Notes under the pieces: model-generated
What the model was told of the DNA's origin: nothing
Databases searched by the model: none
The model's input: only the letters and a program-made list of their open reading frames with translations
Part shown: positions 35,158 through 46,369 of the stretch, one piece after another
Layout: each line of letters begins with the position of its first letter
Position numbering within the stretch: the first letter of the stretch is position 1
Translations under genes and position numbers: made by a program
Assembly (NCBI GenBank): GCA_949825065.1
Contig: OX463854.1
Coordinates: forward strand, 13,491,112-13,555,111
From: Odontocerum albicorne
Lineage: Eukaryota; Arthropoda; Insecta; Trichoptera; Odontoceridae
Length of the DNA: 64,000 bases
Reading direction: 5' to 3'

Positions 35158-35960
35158 GTATTTTCTAAACTAATGGAAGAGTCACGAGGGATATAAAATG
35201 GCGTACAGCGATGGAAACAAGACCCACATGGCACAAAATCATATATACTCGAACCGGACAAATCTGCTAAGATGATAGACCAACTTTGTTGGTTCAAAAA
35301 TACTGTTGTAGACTAGAAATTCGTGCACTTGGATAGTAATGAAGTGATTAGGAATGAATGTGAACTTAAGGCTGATGGGTTAAGTCGTCACTTTAGCCAT
35401 TGCTGGGTCTCGTAGTTGAGGATCCTTTCGCCATTCCAGCTAGAAAGTGAAACTGTGCCGTGGATTTTTTTTTAGTGAGTGAGGTTTTGTACACCAACAA
35501 ACTTATCACCCTAACCGTTGTACTGGATCCGATGACAAACCGAAATGAAACGATTGGAGCACACTGGAATATATTTTTTTTTAAAGAATAGATATGACCG
35601 TAGTCATAGGTATCCTTATACCCCCGAATACTGCGGGGGTATAAGGATACCAATGACTTCGGTCACATAATACGGAAAAAAATATCTGTGTTATTTGAGG
35701 GGAGTATCACAACGCGGGGCTCAAACCGACAACCTTTCGCACGAATGGTCTGTGCGTTACCGCGTAGCCATGCACCTCGATGGTTTAAATAAGATGAATA
35801 AGAGTACTCTTTGTTTGGTCACGTGGAGCTAATGAATGAAGAAAGATTAACAAAAATATACAGTTCAAATACAAGTGGACGGCGTGGTAACGACGTGTGT
35901 GAAAGATAAACAGTAGAGACTCCAGTAGAGAAACGGCGTGATAGTATTATGTATATGCAA
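35158..35960 (+). pseudogene. LINE family R copy interrupted by a SINE
   Basis: The left part (35158-35380) gives TWHKIIYTRTGQIC-like debris, EIRALG and VIRNECELKADGLS. The right part (35787-35960) resumes with SLFGHVELMNEERLTKIYSS and NTSGRRGN. The order is that of family R, and the gap is filled exactly by a family A SINE. ATGGGTTAA (left) and ATGGTTTAA (right) may be the worn target duplication. Confidence 0.6.
35381..35786 (-). mobile_element. SINE, family A, near full length
   Basis: Minus-strand element of about 400 bp: tRNA-like head (GAGGTGCATGGCTACGCGGT, AACGCACAGACCATTCGTGC, GAAAGGTTGTCGGTTTGAGC), then an internal inverted repeat GTATCCTTATACCCCCG/CGGGGGTATAAGGATAC, then TCGTTTCATTTCGGTTTGTC, ATCGGATCCAGTACAACGGT, TTTCACTTTCTAGCTGGAAT and CAATGGC. 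The whole body aligns with the plus-strand copy at 61926-62290, defining the family. Confidence 0.8.
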
Positions 35961-35964
35961 TGTA

Positions 35965-36625
35965 CACAAACTGACCATTATGATGAAACTATTCGTTTTA
36001 GAGTTTTTTCGTAATATACTTCAATAATGAAATTTTATTGGCCTGGTGAGAAGTCCTTGATATGACTTTGAGACACGTGAAAGTAAAGTAACGATCCAAA
36101 AAGTATGAAATTGAACAAAGTAAAATAATAGTTATTATAATTTTTAGAAAAGTTCAAATAAAAATTATATTCATCCATATTCTAGATTTTTAACTTTTTA
36201 GTCGATCTACTTATAGATACGCATTAAATGTGATATTTTTTCTAAATATTTTCATTTCTAAATCTTTATGTCGATCTACGGTTTGAAACATGCCACAAAA
36301 CCATATTTTTTAAATATAACATTAAGTGTGCGAAAACTTCTGTACAGTTTTATATTTCTGTAAAATAAACGACTGTAACTTTATACATTCCTAGAGTTTC
36401 CAAGAAAGGTCTTACTAAATCAGAAAAAAAGATAGAAAGTAGATTTAAGATAAGAATAAAACTTAGATTGGGTTAAAAGCCAGAAAAAAACCTTAAGGTG
36501 GAAAAGTGAACCAAGTTAAACACGATTATTCTTTGACAAAGAAATGTGTATAAAATAGCAAAATCATTACAAAGAAGACGTCATTTTTCTACTACGTAAT
36601 GCGAATATTTTTAATTTTGTACGAA
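35965..36625. other. unassigned spacer
   Basis: AT-rich; nothing recognised. Confidence 0.35.
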
Positions 36626-36629
36626 AATC

Positions 36630-37003
36630 TTCTTAACTTAGTTATTAAGGATTGCTTCCAACCAAAGGTGTCGAGTTCGATTCCCAATTGTATCCAAAAT
36701 ATAATAAAAGGGTCTAAGTCTGTTCAAAAAGTTCGTCAGGTAGCGATACTTGCATACAATAGACGTCTGCAAGTGTTGTTGCCTATACAAGTGTTGTAGT
36801 ATTTCCAACCCGTACATGAATTCTGAGATGCGTGCCTGTTTTGGTGGTTTTTAACCCCAAGGCTCAACAACTGGAGCCAAAGACAGTACTGTATAATGAA
36901 GTTTTAGAAGAATATAACGTTTGCAATTTTAATTTAAATCTGAGGACTTCTTTGGTCTAGTTAAGAAGAAGCTTTTCTTTCACCCGGTTGTTTTGTGTTC
37001 GAT
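36630..37003 (+). mobile_element. worn SINE-like units leading into the satellite
   Basis: Two B-box-bearing stretches, GGTGTCGAGTTCGATTCCC near 36668 and TTTGTGTTCGATACCTG near 36992, follow A-box-like CTTAGTTATTAAGG and TCTGGTCTAGTTAAG-type sequence (here TTTGGTCTAGTTAAG at 36951). The second runs directly into the first unit of the 203-bp array, so the array is built from the body of this SINE. Confidence 0.4.
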
Positions 37004-37815
37004 ACCTGATAAATTATAAAATAGAAGTCTCAGTCTGTTTTACTTCGTTGACGTGGTAATTGTTGCCTTTACGTGTTATGTGTCAACAGGTTTTTTGGAC
37101 GCAAATGATTGATCAATTGGGCATAGATTATGTTTCTCAAAGCTTCATTATTTCAAATGTCCACAGTATTGATGAGGATTATGTTATAGTACAAATAAAT
37201 TAAAGCACCTGATAAATTATAAAATAGAAGTCTCAGTCTGGTTTACTTCGTTGACGTGGTAATTGTTGCCTTTACGTGTTATGTGTCAACAGGTTTTTTG
37301 GACGCAAATGATTGATCAATTGGGCATAGATTATGTTTCTCAAAGCTTCATTATTTCAAATGTCCACAGTATTGATGAGGATTATGTTATAGTACAAATA
37401 AATTAAAGCACCTGATAAATTATAAAATAGAAGTCTCAGTCTGGTTTACTTCGTTGACGTGGTAATTGTTGCCTTTACGTGTTATGTGTCAACAGGTTTT
37501 TTGGACGCAAATGATTGATCAATTGGGCATAGATTATGTTTCTCAAAGCTTCATTATTTCAAATGTCCACAGTATTGATGAGGATTATGTTATAGTACAA
37601 ATAAATTAAAGCACCTGATAAATTATAAAATAGAAGTCTCAGTCTGGTTTACTTCGTTGACGTGGTAATTGTTGCCTTTACGTGTTATGTGTCAACAGGT
37701 TTTTTGGACGCAAATGATTGATCAATTGGGCATAGATTATGTTTCTCAAAGCTTCATTATTTCAAATGTCCACAGTATTGATGAGAATTATGTTATAGTA
37801 CAAATAAATTAAAGC
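37004..37815 (+). repeat. 203-bp satellite, four near-identical units
   Basis: Units start ACCTGATAAATTATAAAATA at 37004, 37207, 37410 and 37613; each contains GAAGTCTCAGTCTG(G/T)TTTAC, CAACAGGTTTTTTGGACGC and GTTATAGTACAAATAAATTA. By eye only one or two bases differ between units (T for G in unit 1 near 37038; GAGAATTA for GAGGATTA in unit 4). Such identity means very recent amplification or an assembly duplication. The unit begins at the B box of a SINE. Confidence 0.95.
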
Positions 37816-37911
37816 AAACATCCAGATCAATTCCATATTCATCAGCTGTCAGACTTCTCTGCTGTGGTGTCGTATATCTTGTTAAGAATGTAATGTTAAA
37901 TGTATGTTTTT

Positions 37912-38150
37912 TTTTCCTAAGTTTGAGAAAAGACATTTGTTTCACGTTGTTGTACCGTTTTTATTAATTTTTAATAAAATAAATATTTTAAAAATTTAAT
38001 TAAATAAATAATACTTTTTTCTTTATTTTTTATTCACAACAGTATTATTTAAGTTCACAACCAGTTTCAAAGACCTCCGTCTTCGTCGTTCTTCCTTTTT
38101 GTACCCTGGATCATAGGTGAACTTTATCAACAACACCAGTGAAGAAATAA
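37912..38150 (-). mobile_element. worn palindromic Penelope-like element (family 2)
   Basis: Reading minus, a terminal GAGAAAAGACATTTG... block encodes a VQQRETNVFSQ-like stub, and upstream of it lies GACGAAGACGGAGGTCTTTG, AAACTGGTTGTGAACTT (38045-38100). This is the family 2 core of stem AGAC/GTCT and GAAAC-like box. A degraded opposite arm lies at 38110-38150. Confidence 0.45.
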
Positions 38151-38234
38151 ATATGCAGATATTATGAGCAAATCGGGTATGTTGGCTTTATCCCCTTATT
38201 TAAGTCTTGCCTACTCTCCAGGAACGTAAAATGC

Positions 38235-38493
38235 ATTTTATTATTGAATCTTAGAAAAGATGATTGTTTCACATTTTGGTGTCACGTTTATAAATTTTTG
38301 ATAAAATAAATCAATCATATATTGTTTGTTTTGTATTCACCACTTTCTTGAGTTCCCTACTGATTTCAAAGATCTCCGTCTTCCTCGTCAGGGGAATTTG
38401 AACTTCACTTTGAGACGGAGGTATTTAAAACCGGTAATGAACTCAAATAAAACAGTGGTGAATAAAAAAATAAGTGTTTTATTTATTTTATTA
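38235..38493 (-). mobile_element. palindromic Penelope-like element (family 2)
   Basis: Inverted arms TTCACCACTTTCTTGAGTTC, CCTACTGATTTCAAAGATCT, CCGTCTTCCTCGTCAGG (38336-38393) and their counterpart GACGGAGG...AACCGGTAATGAACTC...CAGTGGTGAAT (38413-38463). The left side carries the outer stub (minus: GTGACACCAAAATGTGAAAC, encoding VTPKCETIIFSKIQ). The possible 9-bp duplication ATTTTATTA flanks it (38235-38243 and 38485-38493), though AT-richness weakens that evidence. Confidence 0.5.
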
Positions 38494-38664
38494 AATAAAT
38501 GGTTAGAAATAATTTAAGTTGGGGTTATTCGTCACCGGAGTATACGAAATGTATAAAATGTATCATTAAACGGCTAGGACAGATTTTAAGCAAAGTAAGT
38601 TAACAAAATTATATTTATTTGTTTGAATAAGGTATGAGATTTTCAAGTCCGAGTCAGTTTTTCA

Positions 38665-38770
38665 AGTTGCCGTCGACAGTGCTCTAACGGTTAGCATTCA
38701 CGCAATAAAAACTTGCGCCCTAGTCATCATATGCTGGATGAAATAAAGTCACTCACTGATAAGAAGGAAG
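38665..38770 (+). mobile_element. SINE head, family D
   Basis: GCCGTCGACAGTGCTCTAAC, GGTTAGCATTCACGC and CATATGCTGGATGAAATAAA match the head at 7820-7990 in order and spacing. The B box is mutated (CCTAGTCATCA). Confidence 0.5.
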
Positions 38771-38774
38771 CCTT

Positions 38775-39340
38775 TTTTTTATAAAAATACACACCAAGGA
38801 GATCCCTACATACTCTTGACACATGAGAGGTAACCCTTGGCGTTGCACATGACCTCGATTACAAGTATTAATTCCTCCCGCTCGTTAACCATGCTCTACT
38901 TATTTGCACTTAATTCTTCACTTATTTAAAGTCACATATCTGAATATTCTGTCCAAAATTATTTAACATTTAATTCTTTTGTGATTTCTACACTATATCT
39001 TTTATTTTTATTGTCACTATCACAAAGAAAATTATTTTAATATGGTAGCAAGTGAAAAAAGGGACGTTTCGTTTCATGGAAGAAGAGCTTTAACATACCA
39101 TATGTGCGGGACTCAGTTTGGAAACACGCATCAGTATATAAAAATCTACATTGATTTAATTTCATTCTAAATATTTTTATAAATCATTATCTGAAGTCTG
39201 CTTCACCATCTTTAAATAAAATTAATTTAAATACTATCGTAGAGTTTTCATTCCAGATAGCAATATTTTTCAGCCAACTACAACGTCATTAGCATGTTTC
39301 AAAAATCAATTAAAAATACTTGTAGTTTTAAGTGGATAAT
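38775..39340. other. unassigned spacer
   Basis: AT-rich; nothing recognised. Confidence 0.35.
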
Positions 39341-39342
39341 AC

Positions 39343-39592
39343 TGTAATTTGTTTTATCAAACACTATTTATTCCACTTTTTGTAACGGTATAACCCTACC
39401 GGTTTCAAGGCTTTCACCTCATCTTCAGGAGAGCACAAACAAGAGTATTGTTTGTGCTCTCCTTAAGATGAGATGAAAGCCTTGAAACCGATAAGGTTAT
39501 ACCATTACAAAAAGTGGAATAAACAGTGTTTGATAAAACAAATTACAATGTCTTTGAACCTTCACAATGTTAATCCCTTAACTATAAATAAT
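39343..39592 (+). mobile_element. palindromic Penelope-like terminal repeat (family 1), best hairpin
   Basis: Arms 39343-39442 and 39448-39548 are about 100 bp each, nearly perfect reverse complements with a 5-nt loop. The right arm reads AAGATGAGATGAAAGCCTTG, AAACCGATAAGGTTATACCA, TTACAAAAAGTGGAATAAAC; an ATG at 39549 opens MSLNLHNVNPLTINNG then a stop. A transcript of either strand would form a very stable hairpin. Confidence 0.6.
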
Positions 39593-39599
39593 GGATAAT

Positions 39600-40060
39600 A
39601 TTGTGTTTGATTCTCGCTTTGCGTTTCCTTTCCATAACCCCTTTGTTTTTCATTGATTGATGATGTCTCATCTTATTTTTGTCGTTAGTATTATTCGGCA
39701 ATTTTGTACAAATCAACAATCATTTGGATATTTTATGGATCATGTCCACTTCTTTTATTTACTATTCTCTGGTTAATTTCCACCTGGGAATACACCTTGC
39801 AGGTTTACATACAATTAAGCGTCAGTAAATAAACAAATTTCATGTCAGTGAAAAAATATAAATAGAAAAGAGGAAGGGAAATTGGGAATACTGAACATCA
39901 CATCAGTGAATTAAAATGTAATGTTTTTTTATACCTGTTCGAAGCACGCGATGAGGGAGTGCGATTGAATCGAACGATATGTGTAAGAATTTACATAGCA
40001 TAGAAAGCTAACAATGACGTAGAAATGTAAGATCCCTACAACTTGGTTATTCAGATTAAT
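39600..40060. other. unassigned spacer
   Basis: AT-rich; nothing recognised. Confidence 0.35.
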
Positions 40061-40067
40061 AAAATAG

Positions 40068-40170
40068 CGTGACCGGGACACAACATTTTTTTGCCACATT
40101 AATCGAGTCTCCGGATTTAGAAGCGTTGAAGCAGGCACGGAACTCGCTGTTCATAATCGCATATTCTAGC
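40068..40170 (+). repeat. dispersed repeat E
   Basis: The order GTGACCGGGACACAACATTT, ATTAATCGAGTCTCCGGATT, TAGAAGCGTTGAAGCAGGCA, CGGAACTCG, ATAATCGC recurs at 50128-50235 and 63643-63750. About 100 bp; composition is more GC-balanced than its surroundings. Class unknown. Confidence 0.55.
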
Positions 40171-40519
40171 AGTAATACCGCCTTTGAAGATACGAAACCC
40201 TTTCCTTGCGTTAAACACGTGAAATTTTTTATACTAGACAAACTTTTTACCAGACTGCGACAATTTTTTTTCGAGTACGATCGGAAATCGGAATCTTAGC
40301 CTCTAGGTGAAGGGCTAGGCCGTGAAGGTTGTATAAATATCACAAGTATATATGAAGAACCACGTCTCATTATGCGTGGTTCTTAAATATTAACTCATTT
40401 ATAGAAATAACCTTTTCTAGATAAGATGTTCCCAGAATGAATGAAAATCTTGGAAATTTAGTGTTGTTCCTGTCATTTGTAACCAACGTTATAGGCCAAC
40501 GCCTCTAAATATAAGAAAA

Positions 40520-40735
40520 AGGTCTACCTACCTCAGATGATCATACAACTCACGTAACGCTTGATCTTCCCGAACGATTGGTATCTCACCAACTTCTGTC
40601 AGTCTTTCTCCTGCTCCAGTCTCTTAAGATCCTGCTGGATATTATTTAAAAGCCTGTGCATCAGTCTGCCAAGAGAATTTTCGTGCTGTTTGGCTTACAT
40701 GATGATGTTGTTGACCATGTCAACGTAGATCTATT
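40520..40735 (-). pseudogene. unassigned coding relic
   Basis: Minus frame 1 reads IYVDMVNNIIM, a stop, KQHENSLGRLMHRLLNNIQQ and DLKRLEQEKD, then a stop. A shifted frame continues with RLTEVGEIPIVRE and DQALRELYDHLR. Together they look like once-coding sequence with two stops and a frameshift. The first block faintly recalls a reverse transcriptase Y-x-D-D segment, but with DM in place of DD; I do not assign a family. Confidence 0.3.
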
Positions 40736-40739
40736 TATA

Positions 40740-41378
40740 TGCCTATTTATGTCAATCTCCACCCCCTAAGAGAACTACTCGTAACAATGATTGATTATTT
40801 TGTTAATTTTAAAGTTTCTTCATTAGATTTCAGTTTTCACTGTTTATATAGCTTAAGAAATACAATAGTTACCAAAGATAGAAATTTTTTTTTAATTTTT
40901 TTTTTTGTTAATTACGTTATTTTTTTGTTGAAGTTGTGTGAAAATGTTTCGTTAATAATTATACGGTCCGTTGATTAAATAGAAGTTAAACGTTTGGCTG
41001 ATATATTAAATGGCCAGTCTAGACAAATAATTGCATAACGTGAACTCCTCCCAGTTGCAAAATTAATTAAGAGTTTGCGGGGTTTTTAGTTTTGTTTGCT
41101 TTGATGATATCTTTTAATAATACGCCAATGTTTACGAATGCATTTACCATTTTCCAAGAAATAGTAATGGTATTATTGCATTCAATATATATTTATATAG
41201 AACTGTATTTTTAAAAGTAAAAAAATGTGTGTTCATAAATTTTGACTAAAAATCTTTGAAGAGGCTGATAAATCATGTACGAGTATGTATACTCGTATGA
41301 ATCATATGCACAAAGATTTGTACAGAGGTTTTGAGAAATTTAACCAAAGGATTTTTTTATTATAAAAAAAATCATTAC
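40740..41378. other. unassigned spacer
   Basis: AT-rich. The palindromic pair TACGAGTATG/TATACTCGTA lies at 41278-41297. Nothing else seen. Confidence 0.35.
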
Positions 41379-41382
41379 CCTT

Positions 41383-41820
41383 TTAGGTGAATGTCCGATA
41401 GGGAAGAGATGATGAGGATGATTTATTGATAAATAATAAAACACGTTAGATCGCAATGCGGAAAGACAGTTTTTATTAGTAAACGTAGGTATTTATACTA
41501 TTTCCGCGTGTGTGTGCGGGAATGCGAGCACGATATCCTTCGTCTCGTTTCTGCATTAGCGAAACGATTAATGTTGTATGTAGGTATCATTCAAATACGG
41601 AACTGGCGAGACAGCCGTGGTGCGTTCTCGCTCCGGCGTGTAATGCGGTCCGCTCCGGACCGCGGGTTGAATGGCCGGCGTGTGAACTCTGGACTTGAAT
41701 GGCCGGCGTGTGAACTTTGGGCTTGTTTATTTAAATTTGTCGAGGAATGCAAGGTTCACTTCTTCGGTCATTGGCCGTGTGTATGAATGCCCACAGTATT
41801 CCGAGTGAGCGACCGCCACA
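41383..41820 (-). repeat. 3' LTR
   Basis: In element orientation it begins TGTGGCGGTCGCTCACTCGG and ends CATTCACCTAA. It is about 97 percent identical by eye to 42628-43076. It contains two tandem 28-bp units, GAATGGCCGGCGTGTGAACT followed by CTGGACTT (near 41668-41725 on the plus strand), and in sense orientation lacks the 12-bp insert of the other LTR. Confidence 0.9.
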
Positions 41821-41822
41821 GT

Positions 41823-41833
41823 GTTCCCCTTCT
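41823..41833 (-). other. polypurine tract
   Basis: The minus strand reads AGAAGGGGAAC immediately before the TGT of the 3' LTR. Such a tract primes plus-strand DNA synthesis. Its position confirms the minus orientation of the element. Confidence 0.85.
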
Positions 41834-41889
41834 AGTGAAGCGTAAGGTGCGTACCTACGCGAACGTTAGATTCCGAAGCATCTAGCGCC

Positions 41890-42557
<668 letters not shown>

Positions 42558-42611
42558 GGTGTTTATCGAGTTGGCCACATCCGTTATAGTCGAAATCTGC
42601 GTTCAATTTGC

Positions 42612-42625
42612 GTTCGGAGTCACCA
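42612..42625 (-). other. primer-binding site
   Basis: The minus strand reads TGGTGACTCCGAAC two bases after the 5' LTR. It begins with TGG, the complement of the CCA end of a tRNA, as expected for minus-strand priming. I cannot name the tRNA. Confidence 0.7.
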
Positions 42626-42627
42626 CT

Positions 42628-43076
42628 TTAGGTGAATGTCCGATAGGGAAGAGATGATGAGGATGATTTATTGATAAATAATAAAACACGTTAGATCGAA
42701 ATGCGGAAAGACAGTTTTTAATAGTAAACGTAGATATTTATAATATTTCCGCGTGTGTGCGGGAATGCGAGCACGATATCCTTCGTCTCGTTTCTGCATT
42801 AGCGAAACGATTAATGTTGTATGTAGGTATCATTCAAATACGGAACTGGCGAGACAACTGTGACAGACAGCCGTGGTGCGTTCTCGCTCCGGCGTGTAAT
42901 GCGGTCCGCTCCGGGCCGCGGGTTGAATGGCCGGCGTGTGAACTCTGGACTTGAATGGCTGGCGTGTGAACTTTGGACTTGTTTATTTAAATTTGTCGAG
43001 GAATGCAAAGGTCACTTCCTCGGTCATTGACCGTGTGTATGAATGCCCACAGTATTCCGAGTGGGCGACCGCTACA
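42628..43076 (-). repeat. 5' LTR
   Basis: Begins (minus) TGTAGCGGTCGCCCACTCGG, ends CATTCACCTAA. Differs from the 3' LTR by scattered substitutions and by an extra 12 bp around CTGTGACAGACAG. Confidence 0.9.
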
Positions 43077-43077
43077 C

Positions 43078-43200
43078 CTTGTTTGTAAGAAACCTGTTTT
43101 ACAACCGTTATTTTGCAGATTCGATTTTTTTTTCATTCTGGTTTTCACTTCAAACCTCTTTAAAATCTTTCTAGTTGGTTAATGATTCATGCCAACAAAC
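43078..43200 (+). mobile_element. SINE family B, partial
   Basis: GCAGATTCGATTTTTT, CATTCTGGTTTTCACTTC and TCTTTCTAGTTGGTTAATGA follow the family B body. It lies directly against the target duplication of the LTR element, so that element may have inserted at or in this SINE. Confidence 0.45.
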
Positions 43201-43389
43201 CACAATACAAACATGTGTATCAAACTCACAAAATACTTTTTTGGATTACTTGACGTGTTAAATGAGCATATCTCAATATTTATGTGTAAACAGTATGATT
43301 ACTACATCTGTCGACCCAGATATGGAGGTGAAATGCAGGATCGAAGCAGCCCGTACGTAGTTCATTCAACAAATTGAGATCAATATTCT

Positions 43390-43890
43390 GCAATGAGTAA
43401 TTGAATCTGAAACTAAGGCAGAGAATGTTGAAGTGCTATGTTTGGTCTGTTCTGTTGTATGGCTCGGAAACATGGACGCCGAAGGTTCATACTATGAATC
43501 GGTTGGAAGCGTTCGAGATGTGATTGCACAGGAGAATGCTTCGTATACCGTAGACTGATATGATCACCGATTCGGAGGTCTTGAGGAGAGCTAATTGCCG
43601 TCGACAGCTGCTGACAGATATTGAGGTCCGCAAAATATCCTCTCTTGGTCACATTTTACGTGAAGAGAAGTACAAAATCCTCCAGTTGATACTGATGGGC
43701 AAGATCGAGGAGTAGCGGGGTCCTGGTAAACGGCAAACATCTTGGCTGCGCAATATAAGAGACTGAACAAGGATGAGGCGTGTGGAGGACCAGTTCCGGG
43801 TTGTGCAAGATACAGAAGCCTTTACCAGAGTGATTGCCAACGTTGGGTGGACCTGATGGGGCACGACAAGAAGAAGAAAAATATCAAGAA
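43390..43890 (+). pseudogene. LINE ORF2 C-terminal half, 5'-truncated
   Basis: Reads LKLRQRMLKCYVWSVLLYGS, ETWTPK, MNRLEAFEM, LHRRMLRIP, MITDSEVLRRANCRRQLLT, DIEVRKISSLGHILREEKY, KILQLILMGKIEE, a stop, GPGKRQTSWLRNIRD and ANVGWT, finishing in a GAAGAAGAA tail. This order (YGSETW, RLEAFEMW, RRMLRI, LGH..R, GKR..SWLRNI) is the segment after the reverse transcriptase of a well-known insect LINE group. Several stops but few frameshifts: younger than the family R copies. Confidence 0.8.
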
Positions 43891-43894
43891 AATC

Positions 43895-46150
43895 AAATTT
43901 CGTATTGAAAACCTAAATTATGCACCTAAATGCATAATTAAACAAGTCCACATACAGTAGTTAAAATAATAATTCTATACTCTTGCAATATATGGTACAT
44001 TCAAATATCCAGTTTCCTAAATATGCGACTGTATAAAACATACAAATATTATATGTTTTTAAACAGTTCCCATTTTTTGTTTTAAATACAGGCTTCTTGA
44101 ACATCTTTTTAGTGGGTTGAAAAAGATTGCTACAAAACAAAAATATAACTCGTCCGTTTTTACGCATATAATGAAAGTGAAATACAGCACAAAAGTAAGA
44201 TACACATTTTGAGGAAACAAGAGTTTTATTTTATTTTATCGTATTTCTGTTAAAATATATGTTAACATGAATAAAATGTATCGTCCTAAAACTTTTTATT
44301 GTTTAATAAATATAATTTCCTATTTTAATGTTAATATCTCGGTAAAATTTTTAAGTACGAGTACTTTCACATTCGCTACATTAAATATGTAAATTTTCGA
44401 TTCTGAATCCGCCATTATACAACATAGTCCTAAAAGCTTCTCAGAAATCAGACTTTCAGTTTGAAAAGAATTGAATATCCAAAAGTATATTTAAGTCGAT
44501 ACATCTACGGATGAGATGTTTTTTTTGTACATAAAAATCTTTTATCATAACATCTTAAAGTAAAAAGTATGTACATTTTTTTGGCGAAAATATTCACAAA
44601 TATGGATAATTTATACATAATAGTATGTTTAAAATTGTGTAAGTGCACTATATAACATTGTTAATCAAAAGTTACACAAGTAAGAAAGTATTTACAAATA
44701 TAAAACAACGACTTCATTTCAAAAGGAAATCAGTTTTACGAATACCATATATTATACTTGTAAACAAACTCATCAGATTTGTTGTTGGATGTGTGAGAAA
44801 ATCGCGTAAAAATTTACATATTGTAAATTTTTACACGATTTTTTGTGTTGTTCATTTTTTTGTTTGTTGTTCATTAATTTGTTGTTCATTCAGTCATTTC
44901 ATTGGTTGTTCATTCATTCATTCATCAACGTAATCTTTGTGGTGCATCATGAAAACAATTTTAGAGTTAAAAATAATTAACTCTTAAGTTTGAGTTTAAG
45001 CAGCCTGGAACAGTGAACACAAAGGAAAAAAATAAACCAAAAATATTAAAGCACCGAAAGCTTTACGAGGTTTTCATTTTTCTTTCCTAACTTGAACCTT
45101 TGTTAAGTTTGTCTTTTCTGATTGGTATAAAAATGCATATTTTTTTAACTTTATCTTTATATTTCGATGTACGCGTTTTATTTGCATATTAAAACCCCAT
45201 AACACTTAGTAAAATTCGTTTTAAGTTTTAATTTGCGAGTAACATCTAACCAAAAGCAACAAAGAGCCACTCCATTAAACTTTGTATACGTAGTATTAAA
45301 TGCATTTTTAATTTCAACACATTTTTCGTTTTTTTTTTCGCCCGCATATAATAAAAAAAGGGAAAAGTGGAAAACATAGCATTATAAACAACACAACAAA
45401 TTGCTAGGGAAGAATCCTCTACGGAGATATATCTTATTTATCCAGAAAGGGGAATTAATTTCGAGCATTTAACACCTAAGTGGGAATTAAAAATAGCACG
45501 CAATCACTCCTCCAGGCGAAAAGGAACGAGATGGGTGGAGACTCCCTCGCCTCAGGAGGTCTGTCGAGGTCACAGAGGGGATGTCTTTTTGTATATGTAT
45601 TTTGAACTTTATACCATTTCTTGTTTCAAATATTTTATTTCATCTGAGGAGTCCAAATGTTTACATCCTTAACATGTATATCTTTTGAGATAAATCGATA
45701 TCTTACACTATGTTATTTGCATGAGTCTTATTTTTGGTAAATCTGTGAATATTTTTGATTTTATAATTGTCACATATAATTGACGTTTTGATCACTACAG
45801 TAGGGCGTCCCCAGAAAAAATAAAAACGTCACTGATGGCCAATTCTTCCAACCCCGGAACATCAAAACAAATGCCGAAGGATTGAGGGTCAAACTGCCCT
45901 ATTCATTATTATGACAACAATTGATAGTCCGGATGTGAAAATTAAAGTAATCAAAGTTTATGTTCAACATCTCTTAATATGTACCTCATGACTTCTTCAA
46001 CAGCTAAACGCTGCAAATGTTTAATCGATAACACTTAAGATGTTTAAAAGATGACCAGCATCATGCGTTAATTCATCAGTAAATATACATTTTGTTATCA
46101 TATTATGAGTACTCGTATATGTTTATCTGCCAGTAAAGTTTTGGGATTTG
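43895..46150. other. long unassigned stretch with a hairpin
   Basis: No gene recognised. A near-perfect inverted repeat lies at 44798-44842 (arms AAAATCGCGTAAAAATTTACA). TTGTTCATT-type repeats occur at 44843-44935. A GC-richer patch at 45500-45590 (CACTCCTCCAGGCG...CGCCTCAGGAGG) has a weak inverted repeat. The 96-codon frame 44643-44933 overlaps these repeats and is not credible. Confidence 0.35.
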
Positions 46151-46174
46151 TGATTTGTCTATAGGGCATTTGAT

Positions 46175-46260
46175 GATGGCTCTGTTATGAGAATTCTTTA
46201 TAATTCACTGGTTCGCAGTATACTCGTATACAGTCTGTTTGACAAGAACGTGTACGACGA
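46175..46260 (+). pseudogene. LINE scrap
   Basis: Encodes MRILYNSLVRSILVYS, the L.LYNSLVRSILEY segment found after the reverse transcriptase core of Jockey-type LINEs. Nothing else of the element is visible. Confidence 0.4.
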
Positions 46261-46369
46261 AACCCTAAAAACTATTTTAGATAAGGCATTAAAAAATACA
46301 CACATATTACATAATATAAATCGTGATGCTTTATTATTAATAGGTTGTCCAGTCACCTCCAATAGTAAT

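Noticed and set aside
37004..37815. CRISPR-like array
   Set aside because: Units are contiguous 203-bp tandem repeats with no distinct spacers, in an insect genome.
41385..41400. LINE family R tail at GTCCGATAGGGAAG
   Set aside because: The resemblance to CCGATAGGG in the LINE tail is short, and the sequence is the end of a well-defined LTR.
44643..44933. 96-codon plus-strand ORF
   Set aside because: It overlaps a hairpin and TTGTTCATT repeats; the cysteine-rich end is a translation of those repeats.
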